A stretch of 64,000 bases of DNA from Oceanisphaera sp. IT1-181 (GTDB lineage: Bacteria > Pseudomonadota > Gammaproteobacteria > Enterobacterales > Aeromonadaceae), in the NCBI RefSeq assembly GCF_033807535.1, contig NZ_CP136856.1:677001-741000 (forward strand), given 5' to 3'. The notes under the pieces are model-generated. The model searched no databases. It saw only the letters and a list, made by a program, of their open reading frames with translations, and had not been told where the DNA came from. This document shows positions 32,829 through 41,223 of this stretch, in pieces; the first letter of the stretch is position 1, and every line of letters starts with the position of its first letter. Made by a program: the position numbers and the translations under genes.

Positions 32829-33374
32829 ATGAGCGTACATGCAGAAAATCTGGTTTGGATCGATCTGGAAATGACCGGTCTTGAGCCGGATGAACATAAG
32901 ATAATTGAGATAGCCTCCATCATTACCGATAAAGAGCTGAACATTTTAGCCGAAGGCCCAGTGCTGGCGATTTATCAAGATGAAGCCGAGCTGGCAAAAA
33001 TGGATGACTGGAATGTGAATACCCACACAGGCTCTGGGCTAGTGGCACGGGTTAAAGCCAGCCAAGTGTGTGAAGGGGAAGCCGTTGCCCAAACCTTAGC
33101 GTTTTTACGCCAATGGGTGCCAGAGCAAACTTCTCCCTTGTGTGGCAATACCATAGGTCAAGATCGTCGCTTTTTGGTGCGCCATATGCCGGAGCTGGAA
33201 GCCTTCTTCCATTATCGCAGTATCGATGTGAGTACCATTAAAGAGCTGGTGCGTCGTTGGCAGCCTGAGTTGCTAGAGCAATTTACTAAGAAGGGCAGTC
33301 ATCAGGCGTTGGACGACATTCGGGAATCGATAGCTGAGCTGCAGTTTTATCGTAAGACAGTCTTTAAGATCTAA
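32829..33374 (+). CDS. orn: oligoribonuclease
   Basis: 181 residues, the same as E. coli Orn. DEDDh exonuclease: VWIDLEMTGL (Asp and Glu), CGNTIGQDRRFL (Asp), and HQALDDIRES with catalytic His and Asp. It degrades 2-5 nt RNAs and pGpG from c-di-GMP turnover, and is essential in many gammaproteobacteria. An open frame extends 19 codons upstream, but the family starts at MSVHAENLVWID (ATG 32829). It lies just before the tRNA-Gly cluster and divergent from rsgA. Confidence 0.97.
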   Translation: MSVHAENLVWIDLEMTGLEPDEHKIIEIASIITDKELNILAEGPVLAIYQDEAELAKMDDWNVNTHTGSGLVARVKASQVCEGEAVAQTLAFLRQWVPEQTSPLCGNTIGQDRRFLVRHMPELEAFFHYRSIDVSTIKELVRRWQPELLEQFTKKGSHQALDDIRESIAELQFYRKTVFKI

Positions 33375-33487
33375 GGTTAAGATATAAGAGTTAAAATCTA
33401 AGATTACGATAAAAGCTCAAGATTTAAGCAAAAAGGGCGGATTTGTCGAGTAAGTAGCCAAACGGTAGCCTAAGACTAAAAAAGGTC

Positions 33488-33515
33488 TTGCATTCGATCA
33501 GTCCGCTCGTATAAT
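33488..33515 (+). promoter_or_regulatory. sigma-70 promoter of the tRNA-Gly cluster
   Basis: TTGCAT (33488-33493), a 16-bp spacer, consensus TATAAT (33510-33515), then a GC-rich discriminator (CGCATCCCG), as in stringently controlled stable-RNA promoters. The 33375-33595 gap otherwise shows only AT-rich repeated ATCTAAG/TTAAGAT words after orn. Confidence 0.8.
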
Positions 33516-33595
33516 TCGCATCCCGTAGCCACTGGTAATTATTAACGCCACCGGTTACGAGTCGTAAGAGTAGATTTTAAGTAAGACCAGATTTT

Positions 33596-33668
33596 GCGGG
33601 AATAGCTTAGCAGGTAGAACAGCACCTTGCTGAAGTTGATAGAGGGTCGCCGCGACCCCTCGCAGAAG
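33596..33668 (+). pseudogene. decayed tRNA-Gly-like sequence
   Basis: The 5' part matches the downstream tRNA-Gly genes (GCGGGAATAGCT, then AGCAGGTAGA and CACCTTGC) with several changes. The anticodon triplet position reads GCT instead of GCC. The T-arm is replaced by a GAGGGTCGC/GCGACCCCTC hairpin. No CCA end is present. It lies first in the array, between promoter and intact copies. Confidence 0.65.
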
Positions 33669-33681
33669 AAAAGAAAGTTTA

Positions 33682-33757
33682 GCGGGAATAGCTCAGCTGG
33701 TAGAGCACAACCTTGCCAAGGTTGGGGTCGCGAGTTCGAATCTCGTTTCCCGCTCCA
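33682..33757 (+). tRNA. tRNA-Gly (GCC), copy 1
   Basis: 76 nt with encoded CCA. Acceptor GCGGGAA/TTCCCGC, anticodon loop TTGCCAA with GCC at positions 34-36, T-loop TTCGAAT. Intact cloverleaf. Equivalent in position to E. coli glyVXY after orn. Confidence 0.97.
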
Positions 33758-33812
33758 AATTAAAAAGACATGGGCTACCAGGCCGGTGTTTTGAAAAGTT
33801 AAAGAAAGTTTT

Positions 33813-33888
33813 GCGGGAATAGCTCAGCTGGTAGAGCACAACCTTGCCAAGGTTGGGGTCGCGAGTTCGAATCTCGTTTCCCGCTCCA
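33813..33888 (+). tRNA. tRNA-Gly (GCC), copy 2
   Basis: Identical in sequence to copy 1. The spacer before it repeats the 38-bp AATTAAAAAGACATGGGCTA-type spacer, showing tandem duplication of gene plus spacer. Confidence 0.97.
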
Positions 33889-33954
33889 AATTAAAAAGAC
33901 ATGGGCTACCAGGCCGGTGTTTTGAAAGTAAACGTGTGAGTAATAAGTAAGTCT

Positions 33955-34030
33955 GCGGGAATAGCTCAGCTGGTAGAGCACAACCTTGCCAAGGTTGGGG
34001 TCGCGAGTTCGAATCTCGTTTCCCGCTCCA
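33955..34030 (+). tRNA. tRNA-Gly (GCC), copy 3
   Basis: Identical to copies 1 and 2, with the same type of spacer upstream plus an added GTGTGAGTAATAAGTAAGT segment that recurs before copy 4. Confidence 0.97.
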
Positions 34031-34098
34031 AATTAAAAAGACATGGGTTCACCAGACCGGTGTTTTGAAAGTAAACGTGTTGAGTAATAAGTAAGTCT

Positions 34099-34174
34099 GC
34101 GGGAATAGCTCAGCTGGTAGAGCACAACCTTGCCAAGGTTGGGGTCGCGAGTTCGAATCTCGTTTCCCGCTCCA
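34099..34174 (+). tRNA. tRNA-Gly (GCC), copy 4
   Basis: Identical to the other copies; last in the array and followed at once by a terminator. Confidence 0.97.
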
Positions 34175-34179
34175 AATAT

Positions 34180-34210
34180 AAAAAAACCGACCTTAGGGTC
34201 GGTTTTTTTT
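34180..34210 (+). terminator. rho-independent terminator of the tRNA-Gly cluster
   Basis: Stem ACCGACC/GGTCGGT, loop TTAG, A-run before and eight T after. Confidence 0.93.
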
Positions 34211-34249
34211 ATGGCTATTTTTCAGAAAAATCCTCTGCGCTGTTTTAGG

Positions 34250-34540
34250 TTAGGGCATCACTGTGCTTTCTAGCTCTGCCTTTGCGGTAGGAGCATAGCC
34301 TTCAGGGTTATCTGGATGGTGCTTTACATAATCTAACCAGGCCAAGCCCACCAGACTGACGCGCTTCGCTGCATCCACATCAATGGCGATGTCTGCTTTG
34401 TATAAGGCAAAGTCGATCAGCTCTTCGGTATTGGTGAGTGCTACTCGTAGCTGCTCATCGTTATTAATCAGCTGACCGTAATGGGCCATGTAGTCACGGA
34501 GCAAGGTGTACAGAGTACGGCGCTCTAAATGAAAAGACAT
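34250..34540 (-). CDS. hypothetical protein
   Basis: 96 residues, not recognised. Mixed, mostly helical, soluble, without cysteine or signal peptide. Recognisable segments are RRTLYTLLRDYMAHYGQLI, NTEELIDFALYKAD and GLAWLDYVKHHPDNPEGYAP. It is transcribed in the same direction as queG, 147 bp downstream of it, and converges on the tRNA cluster. A 12-bp tandem repeat (five copies) lies 20 bp upstream of the ATG, in the leader region. Coding status rests on a normal amino-acid composition and a clean start; moderate confidence. Confidence 0.65.
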   Translation of the reverse strand: MSFHLERRTLYTLLRDYMAHYGQLINNDEQLRVALTNTEELIDFALYKADIAIDVDAAKRVSLVGLAWLDYVKHHPDNPEGYAPTAKAELESTVMP

Positions 34541-34560
34541 CAGGCCAGTCCTCTCGTTTA

Positions 34561-34620
34561 AGCTCTTAATTCAGCTCTTAATTCAGCTCTTAATTCAGCT
34601 CTTAATTCAGCTCTTAATTG
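34561..34620. repeat. 12-bp tandem repeat, five copies
   Basis: AGCTCTTAATTC repeated four times exactly, followed by a fifth copy ending in G. It lies between queG and the small hypothetical gene and not inside either reading frame. The AT-rich unit could vary in number and alter spacing in the leader or promoter of the downstream gene. Confidence 0.95.
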
Positions 34621-34687
34621 AAACCTTTAGCTCAAGCATAGAAGAGAAAGCCGCGTAGTTGCTCAGCCCATTTGAGCGTGGGGGGGA

Positions 34688-35860
34688 TTATTTGAGCTCT
34701 GTAAAACGTGCATGGTTGGGCATGCCTTTGTCGACGGCGCGGATCAAACGTTCGGTCTTGCGGCCCACTTTGGCCAAGCCTGCCATTTGTTGGGCCAGTG
34801 CCCAATCAATGTGCTCCAGTACCATCTCATCGAGGTCCTCTTGTAAGCGCTTTTGCTCTAATGCCAAGATAATAGTGGGGCTTACCGGCGCATTGCCTAA
34901 GGCGACGGCGATATTGCGCAACCAACGGCGATGGCCAATGCGGCGAATGGGGCTGCCTTCGGTTTGCTTAAGAAAGTAATCCTCATTCCAGTCAAATAAA
35001 GCCAGTAATTCGGGCGCATGCAGATTATCGCGGGCGGCAAAGTCGGGCTCTTGGCTGGCTTTGGTAAACTTGTTCCAAGGGCAGATTAGCTGGCAGTCAT
35101 CACAGCCATAAATGCGATTGCCCATTAGCGGGCGTAACTCTAGTGGAATGGGGCCATCTTGCTCTATGGTGAGATAAGAAATGCAGCGCCGCGCGTCCAC
35201 CACATAAGGCTCGACGATAGCGCCGGTGGGGCAGGCGGTAATACAGGCCACACACTTGCCGCAGCCCTCTTCTACGGGCTGATCCACCGACTGACTCAGG
35301 GGTAAGGGCAAATTTATCAGCAATTCACCGATAAAGAAAAATGAGCCTTGCTGGCGATTAATTAATAATGAGTGCTTGCCCACCCAGCCTAAACCGGCCT
35401 TGGCCGCTAAGGGGCGCTCTAATACGGGGGCTGAATCAACGAACGGGCGCGCCACTAATTCAGACGCCGCTTGTTCGATGCGATCTGACAGCTTCTTTAA
35501 GCGTTGGCGCATCAGCTTATGATAATCACGCCCCAGCGCATAACGGCTGATATAACCAAGGGTTGGGTCACTGAGTACATGAGCGATGGCCGCTTGTTCG
35601 GGCAGATAATTCATGCGCACCGAAATTACCCGCACAGTGCCGGGCAGCAGCTCATGAGGGCGTGCGCGCATCATGCCGTGGCGGGCCATATATTCCATAT
35701 CACCGTGATAACCCTTAGCCAGCCAGTCGGCCAGTTTGGGCTCATGCTCAGTTAAGTCGGTATCGGTAATGCCCACTTGGCTAAAGCCTAGCTCTGCCGC
35801 CCACAGCTTGATATCGTGCGCTAAGGTCTCAAAATCGGGAACTGAGTTAGGAGCTGTCAT
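34688..35860 (-). CDS. queG: epoxyqueuosine reductase QueG
   Basis: 390 residues (E. coli QueG 379). Cobalamin-dependent enzyme reducing epoxyqueuosine to queuosine in tRNA. Two 4Fe-4S motifs are clear: CGKCVACITACPTGAI and CDDCQLICPWNKF. LERPLAAKAGLGWVGKHSLL is the family signature, and a C-terminal HEAT-like helical segment follows. Its start codon overlaps that of the divergent nnr by 2 bp. Each promoter must therefore lie within the other gene. Confidence 0.96.
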   Translation of the reverse strand: MTAPNSVPDFETLAHDIKLWAAELGFSQVGITDTDLTEHEPKLADWLAKGYHGDMEYMARHGMMRARPHELLPGTVRVISVRMNYLPEQAAIAHVLSDPTLGYISRYALGRDYHKLMRQRLKKLSDRIEQAASELVARPFVDSAPVLERPLAAKAGLGWVGKHSLLINRQQGSFFFIGELLINLPLPLSQSVDQPVEEGCGKCVACITACPTGAIVEPYVVDARRCISYLTIEQDGPIPLELRPLMGNRIYGCDDCQLICPWNKFTKASQEPDFAARDNLHAPELLALFDWNEDYFLKQTEGSPIRRIGHRRWLRNIAVALGNAPVSPTIILALEQKRLQEDLDEMVLEHIDWALAQQMAGLAKVGRKTERLIRAVDKGMPNHARFTELK

Positions 35861-37493
35861 GGATATTATCGGTCTGGAAAAGTCTCACAGTCTAACACAA
35901 TCCTTATGGCGTTCGGAGCAGATCCGACATCTCGAGCGGCAAGCGGCGACGGCGGCCGGTATCCGCTTATTTGAGTTGATGGAGCGGGCCGGTCAAGCGG
36001 TGTTCAACCAAGCCTGCTTAAGCTGGCCGAACGCGGGCTGCTGGTGGATATTTACCGGTGGCGGTAATAATGCCGGTGATGGTTATATAGTGGCGCGATT
36101 AGCCCAAACGGCCAGCATTTCAGTGCGGGTAATACAGGTGGGTGATGCGGCGCGCTTAACCGGTGGTGCGGCCCGTGCCCGTGATGAGTATGTGGCCGAG
36201 GGTGGGCTTATCGACGCCTTGGCCAACCTTGAGAGCCAAGCGTCAGAGCCCCCACCGGATTTAATTATTGATGCCTTATTGGGCACCGGCTTAATTGGGC
36301 CCGTGCGCGAGGATTTTGAGCACGCTATTCACCATATTAATAACCACCGAGCACCCGTGGTCGCCATCGATGTGCCCTCGGGTTTATGTGCCGATACCGG
36401 CCAAATACTCACGATAGCCGTGGCGGCTGAACAAACGGTATGCATGATTGGCTTGAAGTTTGGCTTACTCACCGGCCGTGGCCCAGATGTAGTGGGCCGC
36501 TTATTGCTGGCAAACTTAGGTGTGGAGTTAGACGCACCGCTAGGCACGCCGTTATTGGAGACTGCGGCATTACCTTCTCTGGCATTGCCTCTTGCTGCAT
36601 TAAAGGAAACGCCAGTGGCCAGCCTGATGCATTGGTCGGACTTACGCCAAGGTTTACCGCAGCGTCGGCGCGGCGCCCATAAAGGGGAAGCGGGGCGAGT
36701 ATTAGTGATTGGCGGTAATCTTGGCATGAGTGGCGCTATTCGTCTTGCGGGCGAGGCGGCACTGCGCACGGGCGCAGGCTTGGTGCGTTTACTCAGCCAT
36801 CCAGATCATCAGGCTAGCTTGAATCTTACGCGGCCGGAATTAATGACCGCCAGTTTTCCAAATTTTCACGACTGGGACTGGGCATCCACCTTAGTGTTAG
36901 GCCCAGGCCTTGGGCGCAATGATTGGGCGCAGGCGCTGTTTTCTGAAGTCTTGCTTGTAGCATCGGATCAGCCAATGGTGATTGATGCGGACGGGCTGTG
37001 GTTTTTAGCTAAAGAGCGGCTCGCTAACCATCCACGGTTAGCGGCGGCGTCCCGATCTAGGGTATTGACGCCTCATTCGGGAGAGGCGGCGTTATTACTG
37101 GGCTGCACCGTCGCCGAGGTTGAAGCGGATAGACTGGCGGCAGTGCGTGCTATACAGCAGCAATATGGCGGTGTGGTGGTACTAAAAGGTGCAGGTAGCC
37201 TGATTGCTGATGAGTGCCATGTTAGATTATGTCATTATGGTAATTGCGGCATGGCCTCCGGTGGGATGGGCGATGTGTTATCTGGTATCATAGGCGCACT
37301 TATGGCTCAAGGTTTAACGCCGTTTAATGCGGCCTCATTGGCTGTTTGCGTGCACGCGTTAGCCGGTGATATGGCGGCTACTCAAGGCAAGCTTGGCATG
37401 CTGGCAGCAGATTTATTCTTACCACTCAGAAGCCTGATTAATCAAGATGATAAATATGACGACACAGACCCTACAACTGGCTCTTGCAGATGA
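35859..37493 (+). CDS. nnr: bifunctional NAD(P)HX epimerase/dehydratase Nnr
   Basis: 544 residues (E. coli Nnr/YjeF 515). The N-terminal YjeF_N epimerase domain (about 20-230) includes GGGNNAGDGYIVARL and DALLGTGL. The C-terminal dehydratase domain (about 250-535, ribokinase-like) includes KGEAGRVLVIGGN, HSGEAALLLG and NCGMASGGMGDVLSGIIGA. It repairs hydrated NADH and NADPH. I chose ATG 35859, with TTAGGAG 6 nt upstream. The frame is open 41 codons further but that part is antisense to queG. It overlaps tsaE by about 38 bp. Confidence 0.95.
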   Translation: MDIIGLEKSHSLTQSLWRSEQIRHLERQAATAAGIRLFELMERAGQAVFNQACLSWPNAGCWWIFTGGGNNAGDGYIVARLAQTASISVRVIQVGDAARLTGGAARARDEYVAEGGLIDALANLESQASEPPPDLIIDALLGTGLIGPVREDFEHAIHHINNHRAPVVAIDVPSGLCADTGQILTIAVAAEQTVCMIGLKFGLLTGRGPDVVGRLLLANLGVELDAPLGTPLLETAALPSLALPLAALKETPVASLMHWSDLRQGLPQRRRGAHKGEAGRVLVIGGNLGMSGAIRLAGEAALRTGAGLVRLLSHPDHQASLNLTRPELMTASFPNFHDWDWASTLVLGPGLGRNDWAQALFSEVLLVASDQPMVIDADGLWFLAKERLANHPRLAAASRSRVLTPHSGEAALLLGCTVAEVEADRLAAVRAIQQQYGGVVVLKGAGSLIADECHVRLCHYGNCGMASGGMGDVLSGIIGALMAQGLTPFNAASLAVCVHALAGDMAATQGKLGMLAADLFLPLRSLINQDDKYDDTDPTTGSCR

Positions 37494-37923
37494 AGAGCAA
37501 ACGCTGGCGCTTGGTACCAAACTGGCCCAGTCTTTCAGTGCTGCCACGATTATTTTTTTGCACGGCGATCTGGGTGCCGGTAAAACCACGCTCAGTCGCG
37601 GCGTGATCCAAGCGCTGGGGCATGTCGGCAAGGTAAAAAGTCCTACCTATACTCTCGTTGAGCCCTATCAAGTCGCGGGCTGGCAGGTGTATCACTTTGA
37701 TTTATATCGTCTCGCCGATCCAGAAGAGCTGGAATATATGGGCATTCGCGATTATTTTACGCCCGACAGCCTGTGTTTAGTGGAGTGGCCAGAGCGCGGC
37801 CATGGCTTATTGCCGAACGCCGATCTTGAGATCACCTTGCGTTATGAGGGGCTCGCGCGCGTGGCGTTATTGTCGGCTAATACTCAGGTAGGGAACGCGT
37901 TATTGGAGAAACTATCAACATGA
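37456..37923 (+). CDS. tsaE: tRNA t6A biosynthesis ATPase TsaE
   Basis: 155 residues (E. coli YjeE 153). P-loop GDLGAGKTT, the family motifs KSPTYTLVEPY and YHFDLYRLADPEELE, and LVEWPERG near the C-terminus. It is an ATPase of the TsaBDE complex making threonylcarbamoyl-adenosine at tRNA position 37. A second in-frame ATG at 37447 gives 158 residues; I prefer 37456 for family length. The start lies inside the nnr 3' end and the stop overlaps amiB as ATGA, giving the conserved nnr-tsaE-amiB-mutL-miaA-hfq-hflX order. Confidence 0.95.
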   Translation: MTTQTLQLALADEEQTLALGTKLAQSFSAATIIFLHGDLGAGKTTLSRGVIQALGHVGKVKSPTYTLVEPYQVAGWQVYHFDLYRLADPEELEYMGIRDYFTPDSLCLVEWPERGHGLLPNADLEITLRYEGLARVALLSANTQVGNALLEKLST

Positions 37924-39269
37924 GAGCGATACTGGTATTACTCTGTTTTTGGTTCAGTGTTTCAGCATGGGCGAATCAGTTAGAAAGCATTCGAGTCTGG
38001 CCCTCGCCAGATAATACGCGCCTAGTGCTGGACATGAGTTCGGCTCCGTCATATGAGTACTTTACGTTGCAAAACCCCCACCGTTTGGTGGTGGATCTTA
38101 AAAATACCCAGAGCCGCGTGCGGTTTAATTCGATTACCAATAAAAGTACCTTGGTTACCAAAATTCGCGACAGCAAGCCAGAAGTGGCCAACAGTTATCG
38201 GTTGGTGTTTGAGCTTAAGAGTAGCGTGCGCCCGGTGTTGTTTCCTTTAACGCCGGCGGGGGATTACGGCCACCGTTTGGTTATTGATATGCCGTACACG
38301 GATGGCGCGCGCGCGCAGCAAGCATTACCGCATCAAGTGGCACCACCCCAGCAAGCAGTACGTAACACGGCACCTGCTGGACGAAAAGAAGTGGTGATCG
38401 CCATTGATGCGGGCCACGGTGGTGAAGATCCGGGCGCCATAGGGCCGAAGAAAAATCGTGAAAAGCACATTACCTTGGCCATTTCTCGCCGCTTGGCGGA
38501 TTTGATTAATAGAGAGCCCGGCATGCGGGCCGTGATGACCCGCACCGGTGATTACTTTGTGAACCTTAACCAAAGATCCGAGATTGCCCGCAAAGGCCGA
38601 GCCGACTTATTGCTGTCTATTCATGCGGACAGCGTGGCGAACAGTGGCCCGCGCGGCGCATCCGTGTGGGTGTTGTCGTCTAATCGGGCCAACCGAGAAA
38701 TGGCCGGTTGGTTAGAAAAACAAGAGCGCCAGTCTGAATTACTGGGCGGCGTGGGTGAGGTGATTTCACAAACAGATGGTAATCCATACTTAACACGTAC
38801 CTTCCTCGATTTATCGATGGATAAGTCTCGCGCCGACAGTTACGCCATCAGTGAGCATATTTTAAGTGCCATGGGCAAGGTGGTGCGTCTGCACAAAGCG
38901 AAGCCTGAACATGCCAGCTTGGCGGTATTAAAATCCCCTGATATTCCTTCGTTGTTGATTGAGGCGGGCTTTATTTCTAACCCCGAAGAAGAGCGGCTGT
39001 TGTTAACCGCCGATCACCAGCAAAAGGTGGCACAGGCGGTCTTTAATGGCGTTAAATCCTATTATCGACAAAACCCGCCTAGCGGCACCATGATGGCCAG
39101 CCAGTCTCAATCCCAAGGCCGAGCACAGAAGCATACTGTGCGCAGCGGTGAAAGCTTATCGCTGATTGCCCAACGCTATGGGGTGAGCATGAGCCGCTTA
39201 AAAGGTCATAACAGCTTACGGACTGATGTAGTACGAGTCGGGCAAGTATTGGATATTCCTGGGAGCTGA
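37920..39269 (+). CDS. amiB: N-acetylmuramoyl-L-alanine amidase AmiB
   Basis: 449 residues. Signal peptide 1-19 (ending AWA); AMIN domain about 22-125 (septal targeting); amidase_3 domain about 158-375 with zinc ligands in IDAGHGGEDPGA, SIHADS and catalytic Glu in LIEAGFISN. A C-terminal LysM domain (about 406-449, HTVRSGESLSLIAQRYGVS) is present. It cleaves septal peptidoglycan for daughter-cell separation, controlled by EnvC or NlpD. Unlike some AmiB proteins it has a single LysM. mutL follows after 1 nt. Confidence 0.96.
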   Translation: MRAILVLLCFWFSVSAWANQLESIRVWPSPDNTRLVLDMSSAPSYEYFTLQNPHRLVVDLKNTQSRVRFNSITNKSTLVTKIRDSKPEVANSYRLVFELKSSVRPVLFPLTPAGDYGHRLVIDMPYTDGARAQQALPHQVAPPQQAVRNTAPAGRKEVVIAIDAGHGGEDPGAIGPKKNREKHITLAISRRLADLINREPGMRAVMTRTGDYFVNLNQRSEIARKGRADLLLSIHADSVANSGPRGASVWVLSSNRANREMAGWLEKQERQSELLGGVGEVISQTDGNPYLTRTFLDLSMDKSRADSYAISEHILSAMGKVVRLHKAKPEHASLAVLKSPDIPSLLIEAGFISNPEEERLLLTADHQQKVAQAVFNGVKSYYRQNPPSGTMMASQSQSQGRAQKHTVRSGESLSLIAQRYGVSMSRLKGHNSLRTDVVRVGQVLDIPGS

Positions 39270-39270
39270 T

Positions 39271-41214
39271 ATGGCGATTCAGATCCTGCCCGCGCGATTA
39301 GCGAACCAAATAGCCGCCGGCGAAGTGGTTGAGCGTCCCGCCTCTGTGGTGAAAGAGCTGATTGAAAATAGCTTGGACGCGGGGGCTACTCGCGTCGAGG
39401 TCGACATCGAAAGGGGCGGCGCGAAATTAATCCGCATCCGCGATAATGGTGCCGGCATAGCTAAAGAGGAATTGGCGCTGGCGTTATCGCGCCATGCCAC
39501 CTCAAAAGTCAGCACCCTGGAAGATCTCGAGTGCATTATGAGCTTGGGCTTTCGCGGCGAAGCGCTCGCCTCGATTAGCTCGGTGGCGCGCCTGACTCTC
39601 ACCTCCAGAACTGCCGAACAAAATGAAGCTTGGCAGGCCATGGCCGAAGGGCGCGATATGGAGGTGAAGCTGATGCCAGCTTCGCATCCGGTGGGCACTA
39701 CGCTAGAAGTCAGCGACTTATTTTTTAATACGCCTGCGCGGCGCAAGTTTATGCGCACCGAAAAAACCGAATTTAGCCATATTGATGAGCTGATCCGGCG
39801 CATCGCGCTCAGTCGCTTCGACGTGGATTGGATATTGCGCCATAACGGCAAACAAGTGCGCCAGTATCGCGCCGCCCGTTTGCCGTCTCAGCAGGATAAA
39901 CGGCTGGCCGCCATTTGTGGCTCGGCTTTTATGCAGTCGGCACTTAAGGTCGACTGTGCGCATCATGGTTTGCGCTTGTGGGGCTGGTTAGCGGCGCCAG
40001 CAGGCGGCCGATCTCAGCCTGACGTGCAATACACTTACGTCAATGGCCGCATGATGCGCGATAAGTTGCTTAATCATGCGGTGCGCCAAGCCTATGGCGA
40101 GCGGCTGCCCAGTGATACACACGGCGCCTTCGTCTTATATCTGGAGCTGGATGCCAGCGAGGTGGATGTCAACGTGCATCCGGCGAAGCACGAAGTGCGT
40201 TTTCATCAAGCGCGCTTGGTGCACGATTTTATCTATCAGGTATTAGCCCAAGCGCTCGAGCAAGCGCCGCGAGTGTTGGCAGAGCCAGATTCAGACTTAG
40301 ACTCAAATTCGGGTCTGGGCGCTTATTCAAAAACGCCTTCAGCTGTGCCTTCAGAGACAATAATCAGTCAGGATTACGCCAGCGCACAGAGCGCGGCTAG
40401 CATCGAACGAAGTGAGGACGGCTCCGCCTCTGAGCCGGTACGTTATCAAGCACCGCGTCATGGCTATGGCGGCGCTACTCGCGAGGGCTCGGCCCGAGAA
40501 AATTCGCCCAGCAATATTAGCCGCAGCGCATGGCAGGGCATAGATGGTTTATTAACCACCTTGCCGCCGATCTCTCAACCCTATGATGCTCACACCCAAA
40601 CTCATGCCCAAGCCCCTTTGCCTGCGCTCGGGGAGGCGGCTCAGCCATTAAATATTGAGCACAGCCAAGCGCTGCAGCTGGTTAACGGTCAGGGGTTAGT
40701 GGTGTGGCATCAAGGGCAACTCTGGTTGTGCGAGCTTAATCGGGCGCGTGCTTATACGGACGGTCGTGCTTTATTTGCGGTGTGGGAACAAGGGTTTACG
40801 CCGCAACCCTTGTTGCTGCCCATTCGCATTAGCCTGGATGCGGCGCAGCAGCAAGCAGTGGTTGAGCATCAAGCGCAATTGCAAAAGCTCGGGCTGGAGT
40901 TGAAAAAGGGCAATGGCGACACCATTATTCTCACTCGCGTGCCTCAGCCACTGCGCCACGCAGACTTAGCGTGCTTGTTTCCTGAATTATTAAACCAGTT
41001 GCAGCAACAGGCGGCGCCGGCAGACTTGTGTCAGTGGTTGTGCGCGCATAACGCCAAAACGAGCCGCTGGTCGATGGCTGAAGCCCGTGCTCTATGGCAG
41101 CAACTTCACGCTGAGCTGCCAAGTGATTTAGCCACTGCTGCCGTCAGTGATTTTTTACAGCCCTTAGCCCTAGCGCAACAATTAGACAGGTGGAATCATG
41201 AGCACTCTTTATAA
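39271..41214 (+). CDS. mutL: DNA mismatch repair protein MutL
   Basis: 647 residues. N-terminal GHKL ATPase: ELIENSLDAGAT (Bergerat motif I), DNGAGI, and LGFRGEALASISSV. A transducer domain ends near residue 330, followed by a disordered Ser/Glu-rich linker of about 120 residues and a C-terminal dimerisation domain. No DQHAxxER endonuclease motif is seen, consistent with a MutH- or dam-dependent lineage. It couples MutS recognition to MutH and UvrD. It sits between amiB (1 nt upstream) and miaA (9 nt downstream). Confidence 0.97.
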   Translation: MAIQILPARLANQIAAGEVVERPASVVKELIENSLDAGATRVEVDIERGGAKLIRIRDNGAGIAKEELALALSRHATSKVSTLEDLECIMSLGFRGEALASISSVARLTLTSRTAEQNEAWQAMAEGRDMEVKLMPASHPVGTTLEVSDLFFNTPARRKFMRTEKTEFSHIDELIRRIALSRFDVDWILRHNGKQVRQYRAARLPSQQDKRLAAICGSAFMQSALKVDCAHHGLRLWGWLAAPAGGRSQPDVQYTYVNGRMMRDKLLNHAVRQAYGERLPSDTHGAFVLYLELDASEVDVNVHPAKHEVRFHQARLVHDFIYQVLAQALEQAPRVLAEPDSDLDSNSGLGAYSKTPSAVPSETIISQDYASAQSAASIERSEDGSASEPVRYQAPRHGYGGATREGSARENSPSNISRSAWQGIDGLLTTLPPISQPYDAHTQTHAQAPLPALGEAAQPLNIEHSQALQLVNGQGLVVWHQGQLWLCELNRARAYTDGRALFAVWEQGFTPQPLLLPIRISLDAAQQQAVVEHQAQLQKLGLELKKGNGDTIILTRVPQPLRHADLACLFPELLNQLQQQAAPADLCQWLCAHNAKTSRWSMAEARALWQQLHAELPSDLATAAVSDFLQPLALAQQLDRWNHEHSL

Positions 41215-41223
41215 GTACTCAGC

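Noticed and set aside
33682..34174. Regular repeats resembling a CRISPR array
   Set aside because: The repeats are complete tRNA-Gly genes with CCA ends and the spacers are themselves repeated, so this is a tRNA array.
39279..39851. A 190-codon minus-strand open frame within mutL
   Set aside because: Antisense to the highly conserved MutL ATPase domain; composition (Ser/Arg/Ala-rich) is that of a shadow frame.
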